A stretch of 64,000 nt of DNA from an uncultured Cohaesibacter sp. (GTDB taxonomy: Bacteria > Pseudomonadota > Alphaproteobacteria > Rhizobiales > Cohaesibacteraceae), in the NCBI RefSeq assembly GCF_963682185.1, contig NZ_OY821667.1, forward strand, positions 4,043,501-4,107,500, given 5' to 3'. The position numbers and the translations under genes are program-made. The stretch's first letter is position 1; every line of letters begins with the position of its first letter. The notes under the pieces were generated by a model. It did no database searches, was not told the DNA's origin, and worked only from the letters and a program-made list of their open reading frames with translations. Of this stretch, positions 9,110 through 17,522 are shown one piece after another.

Positions 9110-10694
9110 ATATTCTCGTGCTTTCAGGCGGGCCATCGCTGGCCTGTCCCTGTTTCTATTTTCCGCTGGTGCGACTTTGGCGCAGGAGGCGTGGGACGCC
9201 AACTATTACAATCCGGCCGGCGATCCCGATGTCCTGCTGCTACCCATCCCCTGCGGGGGCAAGATTGCGCTCAAAAAGGTGGTGACCATCACCGAAGATC
9301 CTAGCTCACCGGTCGGTCCCTTGAGTGACCAGCGCATCGTGATCGGTCGCGATGCCGGACGGACGCGAGGCTATATCGAGGAAAATCACCACGAATATAT
9401 CTCAGGCACCCTTATGGATGACGAAACCCATGAGCGCTATTATCTGATCGGGGCTTATGAGGTGACGCAGGGCCAATATGATGCCGTGATGAAAGGGCCC
9501 GATGCCTGCCCCAGACGCATGAGCCGCAAACTCAATCTGCCCGTTACCAATGTCAGTTGGTATGACGCGATTGATTTCACCAGAAAGCTCAATATCTGGC
9601 TCTACAGCAATCCTTCCAGCATGATGGCAACTCTCTCCCAGATTGGGGCGGCCAATGGCTTTGCTCGTCTGCCAAGCGAGGTGGAGTGGGAATTTGCGGC
9701 CAGAGGTGGCAGTGCGGTTCCCGCAGCGGTGCGCAATGAGCCGGTCTTCTTCAACGAAGGCACCATCGACGATTACGCCTGGTATAATGGTGCCATGTCC
9801 TCCTCGGGCAAGGCCAAGCCGGTTGGCAAGAAAAAGCCAAATCCGCTGGGGCTCTATGACGTCTACGGCAATGCTGCCGAAATCGTGCAGGATTCCTTCC
9901 GCATGACGCGCTCGGATCGCTTGCATGGGGCGATTGGTGGCTTTGTGGTGCGCGGTGGTTCTTTTCTTGATAGTCCCGATCTGATCACCTCGGCGCGGCG
10001 CGATGAAAATCCCTTCTTCGATGCGCAGGTGGGAGGCGAGTTCAAGCGCCGCTCGATGGGCTTCCGCATTGCTGTCAGCACCTCGTCCATCCCACGTGAT
10101 GTTTCGGAGGTGCCGCGTCTGGAGACGGCCTTTGAAGAAACACAACGTCAGGTGGATGGCCCTCTAGACGAGCAGCCGCTCCAGCAGATGCAGGCCGTGG
10201 CCGATCAGGTTCAGAATGCAGAATTGCAAACCAAGATCAGGGACCTGCAGGGCCAATTGCAAGACGAGTTTGCCCGCCGCAACGAGTTGAAGGCCCGCAA
10301 TGTGCGCGTCATGCTGTCCAATGGCGGGCTGCAGGCGATGGAGGTGTTCCTCAGTGCCCGGGCGATCAAGAAATTCAAGGCCGCCTACAAACAGGCCAAG
10401 CTGACCAATACCCACCCCGAATTCTACGCCCCACGCATCGATGCGGAATATAACCATTACACCCTGATTTCAAACGCCTATTACGAAACGGTGGACACGC
10501 TGGCCGACTATGCTGCGCCGGAGATCCGCACACAGTCGGGCGTCGTCAAGCAGGCGCTTTCCCAACGCAACGACACGGACATGATCCGCTTTGTCGAGGC
10601 TCTGGAAACCTCCATTGATAAATTCCGGAACGCGCGCAACCAGCACAGCGTGCTGCATTTCCTCGATGAAATACCAACCCCATCCATTGATTGA
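9099..10694 (+). CDS. Periplasmic FGE/SUMF1-like protein without catalytic cysteines, TagR-like
   Basis: The start is GTG, overlapping the permease stop by 11 bases. The 531-residue product has a signal peptide ending near ATLAQ (about residue 28), a formylglycine-generating-enzyme (SUMF1) fold at about 105-330 and a helical C-terminal region. Family hallmarks seen are LPSEVEWEFAARGG, GLYDVYGNAAEIV and VRGGSF. The cysteine pair that catalytic FGEs carry after the RGGSF motif is missing; the sequence there is RGGSFLDSPDLITSARR. It is therefore probably a binding or regulatory protein, as TagR is. In P. aeruginosa TagR acts in the periplasm upstream of PpkA. The fold call is firm; the role is inferred from gene order. 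Confidence 0.8.
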   Translation: MAIRYSRAFRRAIAGLSLFLFSAGATLAQEAWDANYYNPAGDPDVLLLPIPCGGKIALKKVVTITEDPSSPVGPLSDQRIVIGRDAGRTRGYIEENHHEYISGTLMDDETHERYYLIGAYEVTQGQYDAVMKGPDACPRRMSRKLNLPVTNVSWYDAIDFTRKLNIWLYSNPSSMMATLSQIGAANGFARLPSEVEWEFAARGGSAVPAAVRNEPVFFNEGTIDDYAWYNGAMSSSGKAKPVGKKKPNPLGLYDVYGNAAEIVQDSFRMTRSDRLHGAIGGFVVRGGSFLDSPDLITSARRDENPFFDAQVGGEFKRRSMGFRIAVSTSSIPRDVSEVPRLETAFEETQRQVDGPLDEQPLQQMQAVADQVQNAELQTKIRDLQGQLQDEFARRNELKARNVRVMLSNGGLQAMEVFLSARAIKKFKAAYKQAKLTNTHPEFYAPRIDAEYNHYTLISNAYYETVDTLADYAAPEIRTQSGVVKQALSQRNDTDMIRFVEALETSIDKFRNARNQHSVLHFLDEIPTPSID

Positions 10695-10728
10695 TCCAGA
10701 TTTATAGAGACACAGGAAAGTCGGTATC

Positions 10729-11436
10729 ATGTCGCAAAAATACGTTTTGATCGCAGCGCTCGCCGCTTCGCTTGCCCTTGCAGGCTGCGTGACCACGCAG
10801 CAGCCAACCGGCCCTCTCAGCCCCACCGAAATGGCCATGCGCCAGAAGCAGAATGAGAATGTGCGCATTCTTCAGGGTGTAGCTACGGGTGCGGCGGTGG
10901 GAGCCATCGTCGGCGGTGGGCTCGGTCTGCTGCTCGGTGGGGATGAAAAATCCATGGCTCAGGGCGCAATGATCGGTGCTCTTGGCGGTGGTGTACTCGG
11001 CGCGGCCGATGCCCAGCGGGTCAACAAGCAGGCCGGCGCTCAGGCAGCCCAGCAGGATCAGCTCAAAGGTGTCATCGCCAATGCTGAAAAGAATATCGCC
11101 CACTATCAGGAAATGGCGACCTTCACGCGTCAGCTGGCCGCCGAAGAACAGGCCGAGATTGACCGTCTCAATGCCCAGCTTAGCGCCGGACAGCTCGCAC
11201 CTGACGCCTATCGCGCCCAGATGTCCAGCGCCCGCGGCAACGTGCAGATCGTGAATAGCCAGATCTCCAATGTTGATTGCGATATCACCGATCTGGAAGG
11301 GGCCGCCAAAAACGGCATGGATGTCAAGAAGCAGATTTCCCAGCTCAAAGCCCAGAAAGTCTCGCTGGAAACCCAGCGTGACGCCCTCGTTTCCGCCTAT
11401 TCCCGCGTTCCGTCCGAAGTCGGCGTAACCATTTAA
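10729..11436 (+). CDS. Lipoprotein with glycine zipper and coiled coil
   Basis: This 235-residue protein has a lipobox LAGC with the lipidated cysteine at residue 20, a glycine-zipper hairpin at about 48-88 (alternating GAxxG repeats), and a long helical, probably coiled-coil, region from about 100 to the end. The residue after Cys is Val, so outer-membrane sorting is expected. AGGAAAG precedes the ATG. It sits where TagQ, the outer-membrane lipoprotein of the TagQRST set, would be expected functionally, but I cannot show homology to TagQ. It is likely part of the same operon as the FGE-like gene 34 bases upstream. Confidence 0.75.
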   Translation: MSQKYVLIAALAASLALAGCVTTQQPTGPLSPTEMAMRQKQNENVRILQGVATGAAVGAIVGGGLGLLLGGDEKSMAQGAMIGALGGGVLGAADAQRVNKQAGAQAAQQDQLKGVIANAEKNIAHYQEMATFTRQLAAEEQAEIDRLNAQLSAGQLAPDAYRAQMSSARGNVQIVNSQISNVDCDITDLEGAAKNGMDVKKQISQLKAQKVSLETQRDALVSAYSRVPSEVGVTI

Positions 11437-11462
11437 TCCCAGTGTGAAAGAGAGATGAGATC

Positions 11463-11879
11463 ATGACAAAGTTTCGGACAAAGACTCTGGTCCCTGGCAT
11501 GGCGCTGGGTGTTCTGTTGCCCCTTCTGGCTGCCTGCCAGACAACGTCATGCACGGGGGATGCCCGCTATGATGATTATTGGTGCGCACGCAGCAATCTC
11601 AATAATGGCGTCTATCAGCAGCAGACCAATCAGCTGCAGTCGATCGCATCCCATCGCCAGTATCAGGCCGCCAATGCGCAGGCCAATATGTATGATGAAA
11701 AGGCCAATCTGTCTGCGCGACAGGCCGAGTTGAACAGACTGCGTGCAGCGCTTGCCCAACGGCAGCAGCAATTGTCTTCGGCCCGCGCCAACAATGGCAC
11801 CGCCGAGCAGATCGCGCGTCTTGAAGCCGACGTGGCCGCTTTGCGGAAACAGGTCGAAACCCTGATGCAAACGCAGTAA
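11463..11879 (+). CDS. Small coiled-coil lipoprotein
   Basis: This 138-residue protein has a lipobox LAAC with the lipidated cysteine at residue 25, three further cysteines in the next 20 residues (SCTGD and YWCAR), and a C-terminal helical heptad-rich region of about 70 residues that should form a coiled coil. The family is unknown to me. A purine-rich GAGAGATGAGATC sequence precedes the ATG. It lies 26 bases after the glycine-zipper lipoprotein gene and 11 bases before a vWA gene, so it belongs to the same unit. The two adjacent lipoproteins with coiled coils may form an outer-membrane complex; that is speculation. Confidence 0.65.
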   Translation: MTKFRTKTLVPGMALGVLLPLLAACQTTSCTGDARYDDYWCARSNLNNGVYQQQTNQLQSIASHRQYQAANAQANMYDEKANLSARQAELNRLRAALAQRQQQLSSARANNGTAEQIARLEADVAALRKQVETLMQTQ

Positions 11880-11890
11880 GAAGACGTCAC

Positions 11891-13219
11891 ATGAAGGGCA
11901 TTCGTCTGGCTGTTCTGGTCATTTTGTGGGTGGGATTCGTGGGGCTGGTTGCGCTGCTGGCGGGCTTATCGCTCAAGGCCTGTGGCGTTCGGTTTCTGGG
12001 CTACGAACTAAGCTGGTGTGCGGCGAGCCACCGGCCGGATGTGTCGCGGCTTAACGCCCTGCAGCGTGAGCTGCACAGCTTGATCGAGATGAACGGCCAG
12101 ATGGGTGCCCAATGTGGTCCCGTTGCGCCTGTGCCTCAGTCCGGAGCGATGCCAACGCCCGTGCCGGTGCAGCCGGGTGCTCTGGGAATCGGTGCGGCTG
12201 GTGGCCATGGGGCCGTGGGGGCGGTAGGAGGAGCAGGTCCGCTTGCCTCCGGTCCCGCTTTGCCTTCGGCTGATCCAGCTTCTGGAGCAACTGGGCCGAC
12301 GGAAGGGGAGGTCTCTCCTGCTCCCATGCCGAAAGCCGAGACGGATATCGACAGCGATATGCCAGAGGCAGACGCAGACGCTGAAGGTGAAATGCCTTCG
12401 GCCGATGGCGCTGGGGGCGCAGGCGAAGGAGCAGGAATCCCTCCTGCGGGTGCTGGTGGGGCTAGCGGTACACCTCCCTCTGGCGGTGGCAACGGAGGCG
12501 CAGCTGCTGCGGCAGGCAATCCTCCTCCGGCAGGCATTCAATCGCCAGAAACTCCGCAACAATGCGCCGATGGCAAGCCGAAGCTTGATTATGTGGTGCT
12601 GGCCCTTGATCATTCCAAAAGCATGGGGTTGCCAGTCAACATGGACAGCGCATTGGCAACCGAGCTTGAAAACACCATCGAGGCAGGCGGTCCCGACGCT
12701 TGGCAAGCCTCCAACACCTATAATGACTATATCGCCCGCCCCGGTCGCAAGCGACTTGACGAGGTCAAATCCTCCGTCGGTGAAGTGACCCGACGCTTGC
12801 CGCCGGAAACCAGAATTGGCGTGGTCACCTTCGCCGGATGCAATGGCGTGGTGGATATGGGGGATTATGATGAGGGAAGGCGCGAGCGCCTGATCAGCAA
12901 GATCGAGAAGCTGCAGACCAAACCGGCAACGCCCGCTGCTGATGCCCTCAAGATCGCCATGGAAAAGGCTGCCCGTGTGCCTGGCGGGCGGGTAATTTTC
13001 GTCAGCGATGGCAAAGATACCTGTGATGCCGATCCATGCGCCGTGGCCAAGCAAAGCTCAGGCGTTCAGGTCGATGTCATCTCTCTTGGTGGTGGGCAGG
13101 CGCTTTCCTGCGTGGCAAGGGCCACCGGCGGAAAGTTGGTCGAGCCAGCCAAGGAAGCGCAGAGCTTGCAGCAAATTCTTGTCGAACTGGGGCTCAATGG
13201 CGCAAGAGGAGGCTGCTGA
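11891..13219 (+). CDS. Membrane-anchored vWA domain protein (first of a tandem pair)
   Basis: This 442-residue protein has an N-terminal membrane helix (about 5-27), a short conserved block (SLKACGVRFLGYELSWC, then RLNALQRELH), a long Gly/Ala/Pro-rich and acidic linker (about 80-215) and a C-terminal vWA domain (about 230-435). The metal site is intact: DHSKS near residue 239, with later FVSDGKDTC. The vWA domain should face the periplasm. Its stop overlaps the start of the next gene, a paralogue with the same N-terminal block and a much shorter linker. The shared block and a terminal Cys in both suggest a specific partner or disulfide arrangement. Function is unknown. Confidence 0.8.
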   Translation: MKGIRLAVLVILWVGFVGLVALLAGLSLKACGVRFLGYELSWCAASHRPDVSRLNALQRELHSLIEMNGQMGAQCGPVAPVPQSGAMPTPVPVQPGALGIGAAGGHGAVGAVGGAGPLASGPALPSADPASGATGPTEGEVSPAPMPKAETDIDSDMPEADADAEGEMPSADGAGGAGEGAGIPPAGAGGASGTPPSGGGNGGAAAAAGNPPPAGIQSPETPQQCADGKPKLDYVVLALDHSKSMGLPVNMDSALATELENTIEAGGPDAWQASNTYNDYIARPGRKRLDEVKSSVGEVTRRLPPETRIGVVTFAGCNGVVDMGDYDEGRRERLISKIEKLQTKPATPAADALKIAMEKAARVPGGRVIFVSDGKDTCDADPCAVAKQSSGVQVDVISLGGGQALSCVARATGGKLVEPAKEAQSLQQILVELGLNGARGGC

Positions 13220-14178
13220 TGAGAGCTCTGCGTCTGATCGGATTTGTGCTTTTGTGGCTGATCTTTATTGCGCTGGTGGGCTATCTGGGGCATCTGTCGC
13301 TGAAGTCTTGTGGCGTCAGGATTTGGGGCTATCAATGGAGCTGGTGCTCCGTTGAGGCAGCGCCAGATCTCACAAGGCTCAACGCGCTTCAGGACCAGTT
13401 GCACATGCTGATGCAAATGGCCGGTGAACAACAGAAGTCCTGTCCTCCACCCCCGCCAGAGATACCGGTCACGAAGGCGCCTCCACCTGAACCCGAAGCG
13501 CCCGAGCCCCCTTCAAAGCACTGCGCCCGTCCCGAAGACCGCAGCTATATTGTTCTTGCGCTTGATCATTCAATCAGTATGGGCTTGCCTGCGGATGTCG
13601 ATAGCGAACTGGCCACCAAGCTGGAAAAGCGCATGGGGGCTGGTGGGCTTGCAGGCAAGACCGCACAAATTATTTATGCCGGACTGATAAAGAAACCTGG
13701 TCGCAAGCGTCTTGATGATCTGAAAAGCGCCGTTGAACAGGTCGCTCGCCAGACTGATAAAAAGACGGAAATTGGTGTTGTATCGTTCGCTGGTCGCTCT
13801 TTTGTGAGGGATCTGGGAGACTTTGGTCCAGCAGAGCGCTCTCACCTTATCGCGAAAACCAACGGATTGAAGTTGAAGTCCTCCACAGCCGTGGCCAAGG
13901 CGTTGAAGCTGGCGCTTCGAAAGGTGAAGAAAAAGGGTGGGGGACGTATCATTCTCGTGAGTGATGGCAAAGATACATACGGTGGTGATCCATGCGCCGT
14001 GGCGCGCGCGCATCCCGAAGTGGAGATTGATGTGGTGTCCCTTGGTGGAGGCGACGCCCTTGCCTGTGTGGCCAAGGCCACAGGTGGTAAATGGATCGAG
14101 CCTGAGCAGTTGGGTGCTAATCTTCAATCCATCATGGTCGATCTTGGGAACAATGGCGCCCGCGCTCTTTGCGAATGA
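13219..14178 (+). CDS. Membrane-anchored vWA domain protein (second of a tandem pair)
   Basis: I place the start at the ATG overlapping the previous stop (ATGA), giving 319 residues; a longer frame reaches 13036 but runs through the previous gene. The layout repeats the preceding protein: a membrane helix at about 5-27, the block SLKSCGVRIWGYQWSWC with RLNALQDQLH, a short Pro-rich linker at about 78-105, and a vWA domain with DHSIS near residue 117 and LVSDGKDTY near 255. The pair clearly arose by duplication. A Cys sits next to the C-terminus, as in the paralogue. It is the last gene of the srf/tag-like block. Confidence 0.8.
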   Translation: MRALRLIGFVLLWLIFIALVGYLGHLSLKSCGVRIWGYQWSWCSVEAAPDLTRLNALQDQLHMLMQMAGEQQKSCPPPPPEIPVTKAPPPEPEAPEPPSKHCARPEDRSYIVLALDHSISMGLPADVDSELATKLEKRMGAGGLAGKTAQIIYAGLIKKPGRKRLDDLKSAVEQVARQTDKKTEIGVVSFAGRSFVRDLGDFGPAERSHLIAKTNGLKLKSSTAVAKALKLALRKVKKKGGGRIILVSDGKDTYGGDPCAVARAHPEVEIDVVSLGGGDALACVAKATGGKWIEPEQLGANLQSIMVDLGNNGARALCE

Positions 14179-14199
14179 GATTTCGAAGCCACCAACATT

Positions 14200-14262
14200 C
14201 AAGGCAAAAGCCTTGTTAGCACCAGAAGGCAAGCGGCTTCGCGTTAGGGTACACGAAGCCGC
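14200..14262. terminator. Two hairpins between convergent genes
   Basis: CAAGGC-AAAA-GCCTTG (14200-14215) follows the last vWA gene, and a 9-bp perfect stem GCGGCTTCG/CGAAGCCGC (14233-14241 with 14254-14262) lies before the convergent PQQ gene end. Neither has a strong T run, so termination is plausible but not certain. Confidence 0.4.
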
Positions 14263-14277
14263 AAGGGAGCGTGCCGG

Positions 14278-15474
14278 TTACTCCGGGGTAACCCGCATCA
14301 AGGCTCCGTTATTTGCATCTGTCAAAAGCATGATGGCTCCGTCTTTTGCGTCGACATCAACATCACGCACGCGGCTGCGTCCTTCAAGATAGCGCGCTTC
14401 GCCCACGACCTTGCCGTCTTCCAGCTTCAGCCGCACAAGCGCCTTGCTGGCTAGGCCGCCAATGAGCGCATCACCCTTGAAAGAGGGGAACATCGCGCCA
14501 TCATAAAAGACCATGCCTGCCGGAGCGATCACAGGGTCCCAATAATAAACCGGTTGCTCCATGCCTTCCTTGGCGGTGATGCCTTCTCCCACAGGCGTGC
14601 CGGAATAGTTTTCGCCATAGGAGATGATCGGCCAGCCATAATTCTTGCCCGCTTCGGGTCTGTTCAGTTCATCGCCTCCTTTGGGGCCATGCTCTACGGT
14701 CCATAAATGCCCATCCGGCCCCAGTGCTGCAGACTGAATGTTGCGATGGCCATAGGACCACACCTCGGGCAAGCCGCCTGCCATGATAGGGTTGCCTTCG
14801 GCGGGGCCACCCATCGGGTCGATACGCAGCACCTTGCCAAGGTGGGTGCCAACATCCTGCGCTAGTTGGCGCGACTCGGTGTAGTAGCGTTCGCCTGTCG
14901 TCACGAACAGGGCGCCGGACGGATCGAACACCAGACGCGAGCCATAATGATTGGTCGAGCGCCATGCAGGATTTTGCTGAAAGACGACCTCCACATTCTC
15001 CATGCGGCTGTCATCATCGGAAAGAATGCCCGTGGCAACGGCGGTTCCATTCAAACCCTCGCCGCGCGGTTCAGCAAAACTCCACCAGACGCGACGTGTC
15101 TGTGCGAAATCGTCTTTGACCACCACATCCAGCAGCCCGCCCTGACCGCGCGCGTCAACCTCCGGCAAACCGTCAATTGCATGGGATTTGTTGCCTGTTG
15201 CATCAATGATCCGCATACGACCGGGGCGCTCGGTAACAATCCAGCGCCCGTCCGGCAATTGGTCCATTCCCCACGGATTTTGCAGTCCGTTGGCGATGAT
15301 CTCCCGTTTCACCGAGACATCATCATCAAGATGAGGCGCCCGGGTCTGGCCCTCAAAGGCTGGCGTCTGTCCTTCGCCATTGGGGCGCGCATCGTTGAAG
15401 GTCTGGGCAGAAGCCGTTGCTGTGCCCGCAAGCAAGCTAAGGGCAACAAGGCCGGTTAGGGGAAGGGCATGCAT
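14278..15474 (-). CDS. Periplasmic PQQ-dependent sugar dehydrogenase (YliI/Asd type)
   Basis: This 398-residue protein has a signal peptide ending near ASAQ (about residue 24) and then the six-bladed glucose/sorbosone dehydrogenase propeller. Recognisable family features are NPWGMDQLPDGRW followed by TERPGRM near the N-terminus, and the LFVTTGERY and WSYGHRNIQ segments. It would oxidise aldose sugars at C1 in the periplasm using PQQ, passing electrons to the respiratory chain; the substrate cannot be told from sequence. It is monocistronic, with gudD ending 240 bases upstream on the same strand. No PQQ biosynthesis gene lies in this window. Confidence 0.85.
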   Translation of the reverse strand: MHALPLTGLVALSLLAGTATASAQTFNDARPNGEGQTPAFEGQTRAPHLDDDVSVKREIIANGLQNPWGMDQLPDGRWIVTERPGRMRIIDATGNKSHAIDGLPEVDARGQGGLLDVVVKDDFAQTRRVWWSFAEPRGEGLNGTAVATGILSDDDSRMENVEVVFQQNPAWRSTNHYGSRLVFDPSGALFVTTGERYYTESRQLAQDVGTHLGKVLRIDPMGGPAEGNPIMAGGLPEVWSYGHRNIQSAALGPDGHLWTVEHGPKGGDELNRPEAGKNYGWPIISYGENYSGTPVGEGITAKEGMEQPVYYWDPVIAPAGMVFYDGAMFPSFKGDALIGGLASKALVRLKLEDGKVVGEARYLEGRSRVRDVDVDAKDGAIMLLTDANNGALMRVTPE

Positions 15475-15649
15475 TGCGTGTCTCCTCTGGTTTGCTTTGT
15501 CGCTATACCCGAGACTGGCTCTGGCAAAATGGCTTGATGTCTAAACTCTAAGGTTTGGTTTGAGGTCGGAAAGTGCAAGCGTGCGGCCCATCACAAATGC
15601 TTGAGGGCCATAAAAGGACCAGCTGAAATCTGACTTGAGAATTGAAAAA

Positions 15650-15677
15650 CCCCCGAAAGAAGGGGGCTCTTCGGGGG
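15650..15677 (-). terminator. Rho-independent terminator of gudD
   Basis: Read on the minus strand, the stem CCCCCGAA/TTCGGGGG is followed directly by TTTTTTC. It lies about 40 bases past the gudD stop. The rest of the gap to the PQQ gene (15475-15649) holds no visible gene. Confidence 0.8.
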
Positions 15678-15714
15678 TAAGGTCTGGGAGGAGGAGTTTT
15701 ATTGTTATGACGCC

Positions 15715-17064
15715 TTAGCGCACGAGGCACGGACGTTTATTGTCAAAGGACCAGTTGGGAATGAGAAACTGCATCCCCAGAGCATCATCACGCGCGCCAA
15801 GCCCCTTCTTCTTGTAGAGGTCGTGGGCAGCCATGATGGCGTCGATATCCGCTTCGATGCCAAGGCCGGGGCGCTCTGGCACGGCGATCTCCCCGCCCTT
15901 GATCAGTAGTGGTTCCTTGGTCAGGCGTTGGCCATCCTGCCAGATCCAATGGGTGTCGATCGGTGTGATGCGCCCCGGAGCCGCTGCCGCCGCGTGGGTG
16001 AACATCGCCAGCGAAATGTCGAAATGGTTGTTGGAGTGGGAGCCCCAGATAAGGCCCCAGTCACGACACATCTGCGCTACGCGCACAGTGCCCTGCATGG
16101 TCCAGAAATGTGGATCGGCCAGGGGAATATCAACCGATTGCAACATGACCGAATGGCCCATCTGCCGCCAGTCGGTGGCGATCATATTGGTGGCGGTTTG
16201 AAGGCCTGTGGCACGGCGGAATTCAGACATGATCTCCCGGCCCGAATAGCCATTTTCAGCCCCGCATGGATCTTCCGCATAGGCCAGAATGTGATCTTGC
16301 CCTTTGCAAAGGGCGATGGCTTCATCCAGAGACCAGGCTCCGTTCGGGTCAAGGGAAATGCGCCCTTCGGGAAAGCGCTGCTTGAGGGCTGCGGCGGCAA
16401 GCATTTCTTCTTCGCCTGCGAGGACGCCGCCTTTGAGTTTGAAATCTTCAAAGCCATAACGTTCATAGGCCGCTTCGGCCAGGCGCACGACTGCCTCAGG
16501 TGTCATGGCTTCTTCATTGCGCAGGCGCAGCCAATCGTCTTTAGCGTCTAGCTCGGAGCGATAGGGCAGGTTGGTCTTGTTACGGTCGGCGACATAGAAG
16601 AGATAGCCAAGCATGCGTACTGTGTCGCGCTGCTGACCCTCGCCCAAAAGAGCGGCCACCGGCATATCCAGAAACTGCCCCATCAGATCCAGAAGGGCCG
16701 CTTCCACCGCCGTGAGCGCATGAATGGTGATGCGCAGATCGAAGGTCTGGGTGCCGCGCCCGCCTTTGTCTCGGCTGGCAAATGTCTCATTCATGCTCTT
16801 CAGGATGGTATTCATGCGCGCAATCGGCTGGCCCACAACGAGCGGGATTGCGTCTTCCAGCGTTTGGCGGATCTTTTCACCACCGGGTACTTCGCCCAGC
16901 CCGACCCGGCCGGTTTCATCTTCCAGCAGAATGACATTGCGCGTGAAATAGGGTGCGTGGGCTCCGCTCAAGTTCAGCAACATGCTGTCTTGCCCCGCAA
17001 CGGGCACAACGCGCATGGACGTGACTTTCGGCGATCCTGTCCCGAATCTATCTGGCGCTACCAT
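15715..17064 (-). CDS. gudD: Glucarate dehydratase
   Basis: This 449-residue enolase-superfamily enzyme dehydrates D-glucarate (and L-idarate) to 5-keto-4-deoxy-D-glucarate. The start at 17064 is chosen for its GGAGG site; a longer open frame upstream lacks one. Active-site elements are visible: the KLK pair at about 208-210, metal ligands in SLDPNGAW (about 239) and AEDPCG (about 263), TNMIATDW, and the catalytic His in WGSHSNNH (about 342). It is divergent from tctC. With garD, garL and garR in this window it completes an aldarate catabolic route. A LacI-type operator candidate lies 84 bases upstream of the start. Confidence 0.95.
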   Translation of the reverse strand: MVAPDRFGTGSPKVTSMRVVPVAGQDSMLLNLSGAHAPYFTRNVILLEDETGRVGLGEVPGGEKIRQTLEDAIPLVVGQPIARMNTILKSMNETFASRDKGGRGTQTFDLRITIHALTAVEAALLDLMGQFLDMPVAALLGEGQQRDTVRMLGYLFYVADRNKTNLPYRSELDAKDDWLRLRNEEAMTPEAVVRLAEAAYERYGFEDFKLKGGVLAGEEEMLAAAALKQRFPEGRISLDPNGAWSLDEAIALCKGQDHILAYAEDPCGAENGYSGREIMSEFRRATGLQTATNMIATDWRQMGHSVMLQSVDIPLADPHFWTMQGTVRVAQMCRDWGLIWGSHSNNHFDISLAMFTHAAAAAPGRITPIDTHWIWQDGQRLTKEPLLIKGGEIAVPERPGLGIEADIDAIMAAHDLYKKKGLGARDDALGMQFLIPNWSFDNKRPCLVR

Positions 17065-17147
17065 CTTGTTTTTCCTCCAAATTGTTGTCTCCTCGCGCTT
17101 CGTTCCTACCCGCACGGGGACCTTATTTCTATTTCGCCAAACAAAGA

Positions 17148-17163
17148 ATGAAAGCGCAACCAT
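17148..17163. promoter_or_regulatory. Candidate LacI-family operator near gudD
   Basis: ATGAAAGCGCAACCAT matches the stronger tctC operator candidate (ATGACAGCGTTTTCAT) at 11 of 16 positions and has the same outer ATG/CAT and central CG. It lies between the divergent gudD and tctC genes, upstream of gudD. Confidence 0.35.
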
Positions 17164-17270
17164 TTTGTCGTGGTGATAGGTCTTTTGTGGAAAGAAATCG
17201 TATTTGTTAGACTAAAATATAAGCCTTTCTGCCGAAAATATGAGAAATCTGAGTGCTCCCGTCCCCATGC

Positions 17271-17300
17271 TTGACAGAAGAATGGATCTGAACTTACTAT
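17271..17300 (+). promoter_or_regulatory. Sigma-70 type promoter of the tct operon
   Basis: TTGACA at 17271-17276 and TACTAT at 17295-17300, spaced by 18 bases. The predicted start of transcription falls inside the adjacent operator, leaving a leader of about 215 bases before tctC. Confidence 0.55.
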
Positions 17301-17301
17301 G

Positions 17302-17321
17302 AAATGACAGCGTTTTCATTT
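17302..17321. promoter_or_regulatory. Candidate LacI-family operator at the tctC promoter
   Basis: AAATGACAGCGTTTTCATTT is an even-length near-palindrome with a central CG (8 of 10 half-site positions pair), the usual form of a LacI/GntR-family operator. It overlaps the expected transcription start, so binding would repress. The LacI-type protein encoded at 22286-23341 is the natural candidate. Confidence 0.5.
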
Positions 17322-17522
17322 GGAGGAAACTTGAAGGCGCTGGGCGCCTGCGAAGCTGCGGTTTGTCTGAGGAACAAACTGCGTTTGGTTGGGCTGTCAA
17401 TAAAAGGAGGAAAGGCGGACGCAGAGCGACGCCGTTATCTGAACGTCAGGACGGGCTACAGGAAGCAAGAGGGAAGTGTTTCTGGTGGCTCCAGAACCGG
17501 CGTTCCATTAGGGAGAGAAAAA

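Noticed and set aside
1..14178. A type VI secretion locus
   Set aside because: Only the Tag/PpkA-like sensing parts are present; no sheath, Hcp, VgrG, ClpV or membrane-complex (TssJLM) gene is seen.
17304..17522. In-frame extension upstream of tctC with a GGAGG site
   Set aside because: The signal peptide starting at 17523 and its own ribosome site mark the real start; the extension lies in the leader and overlaps the operator.
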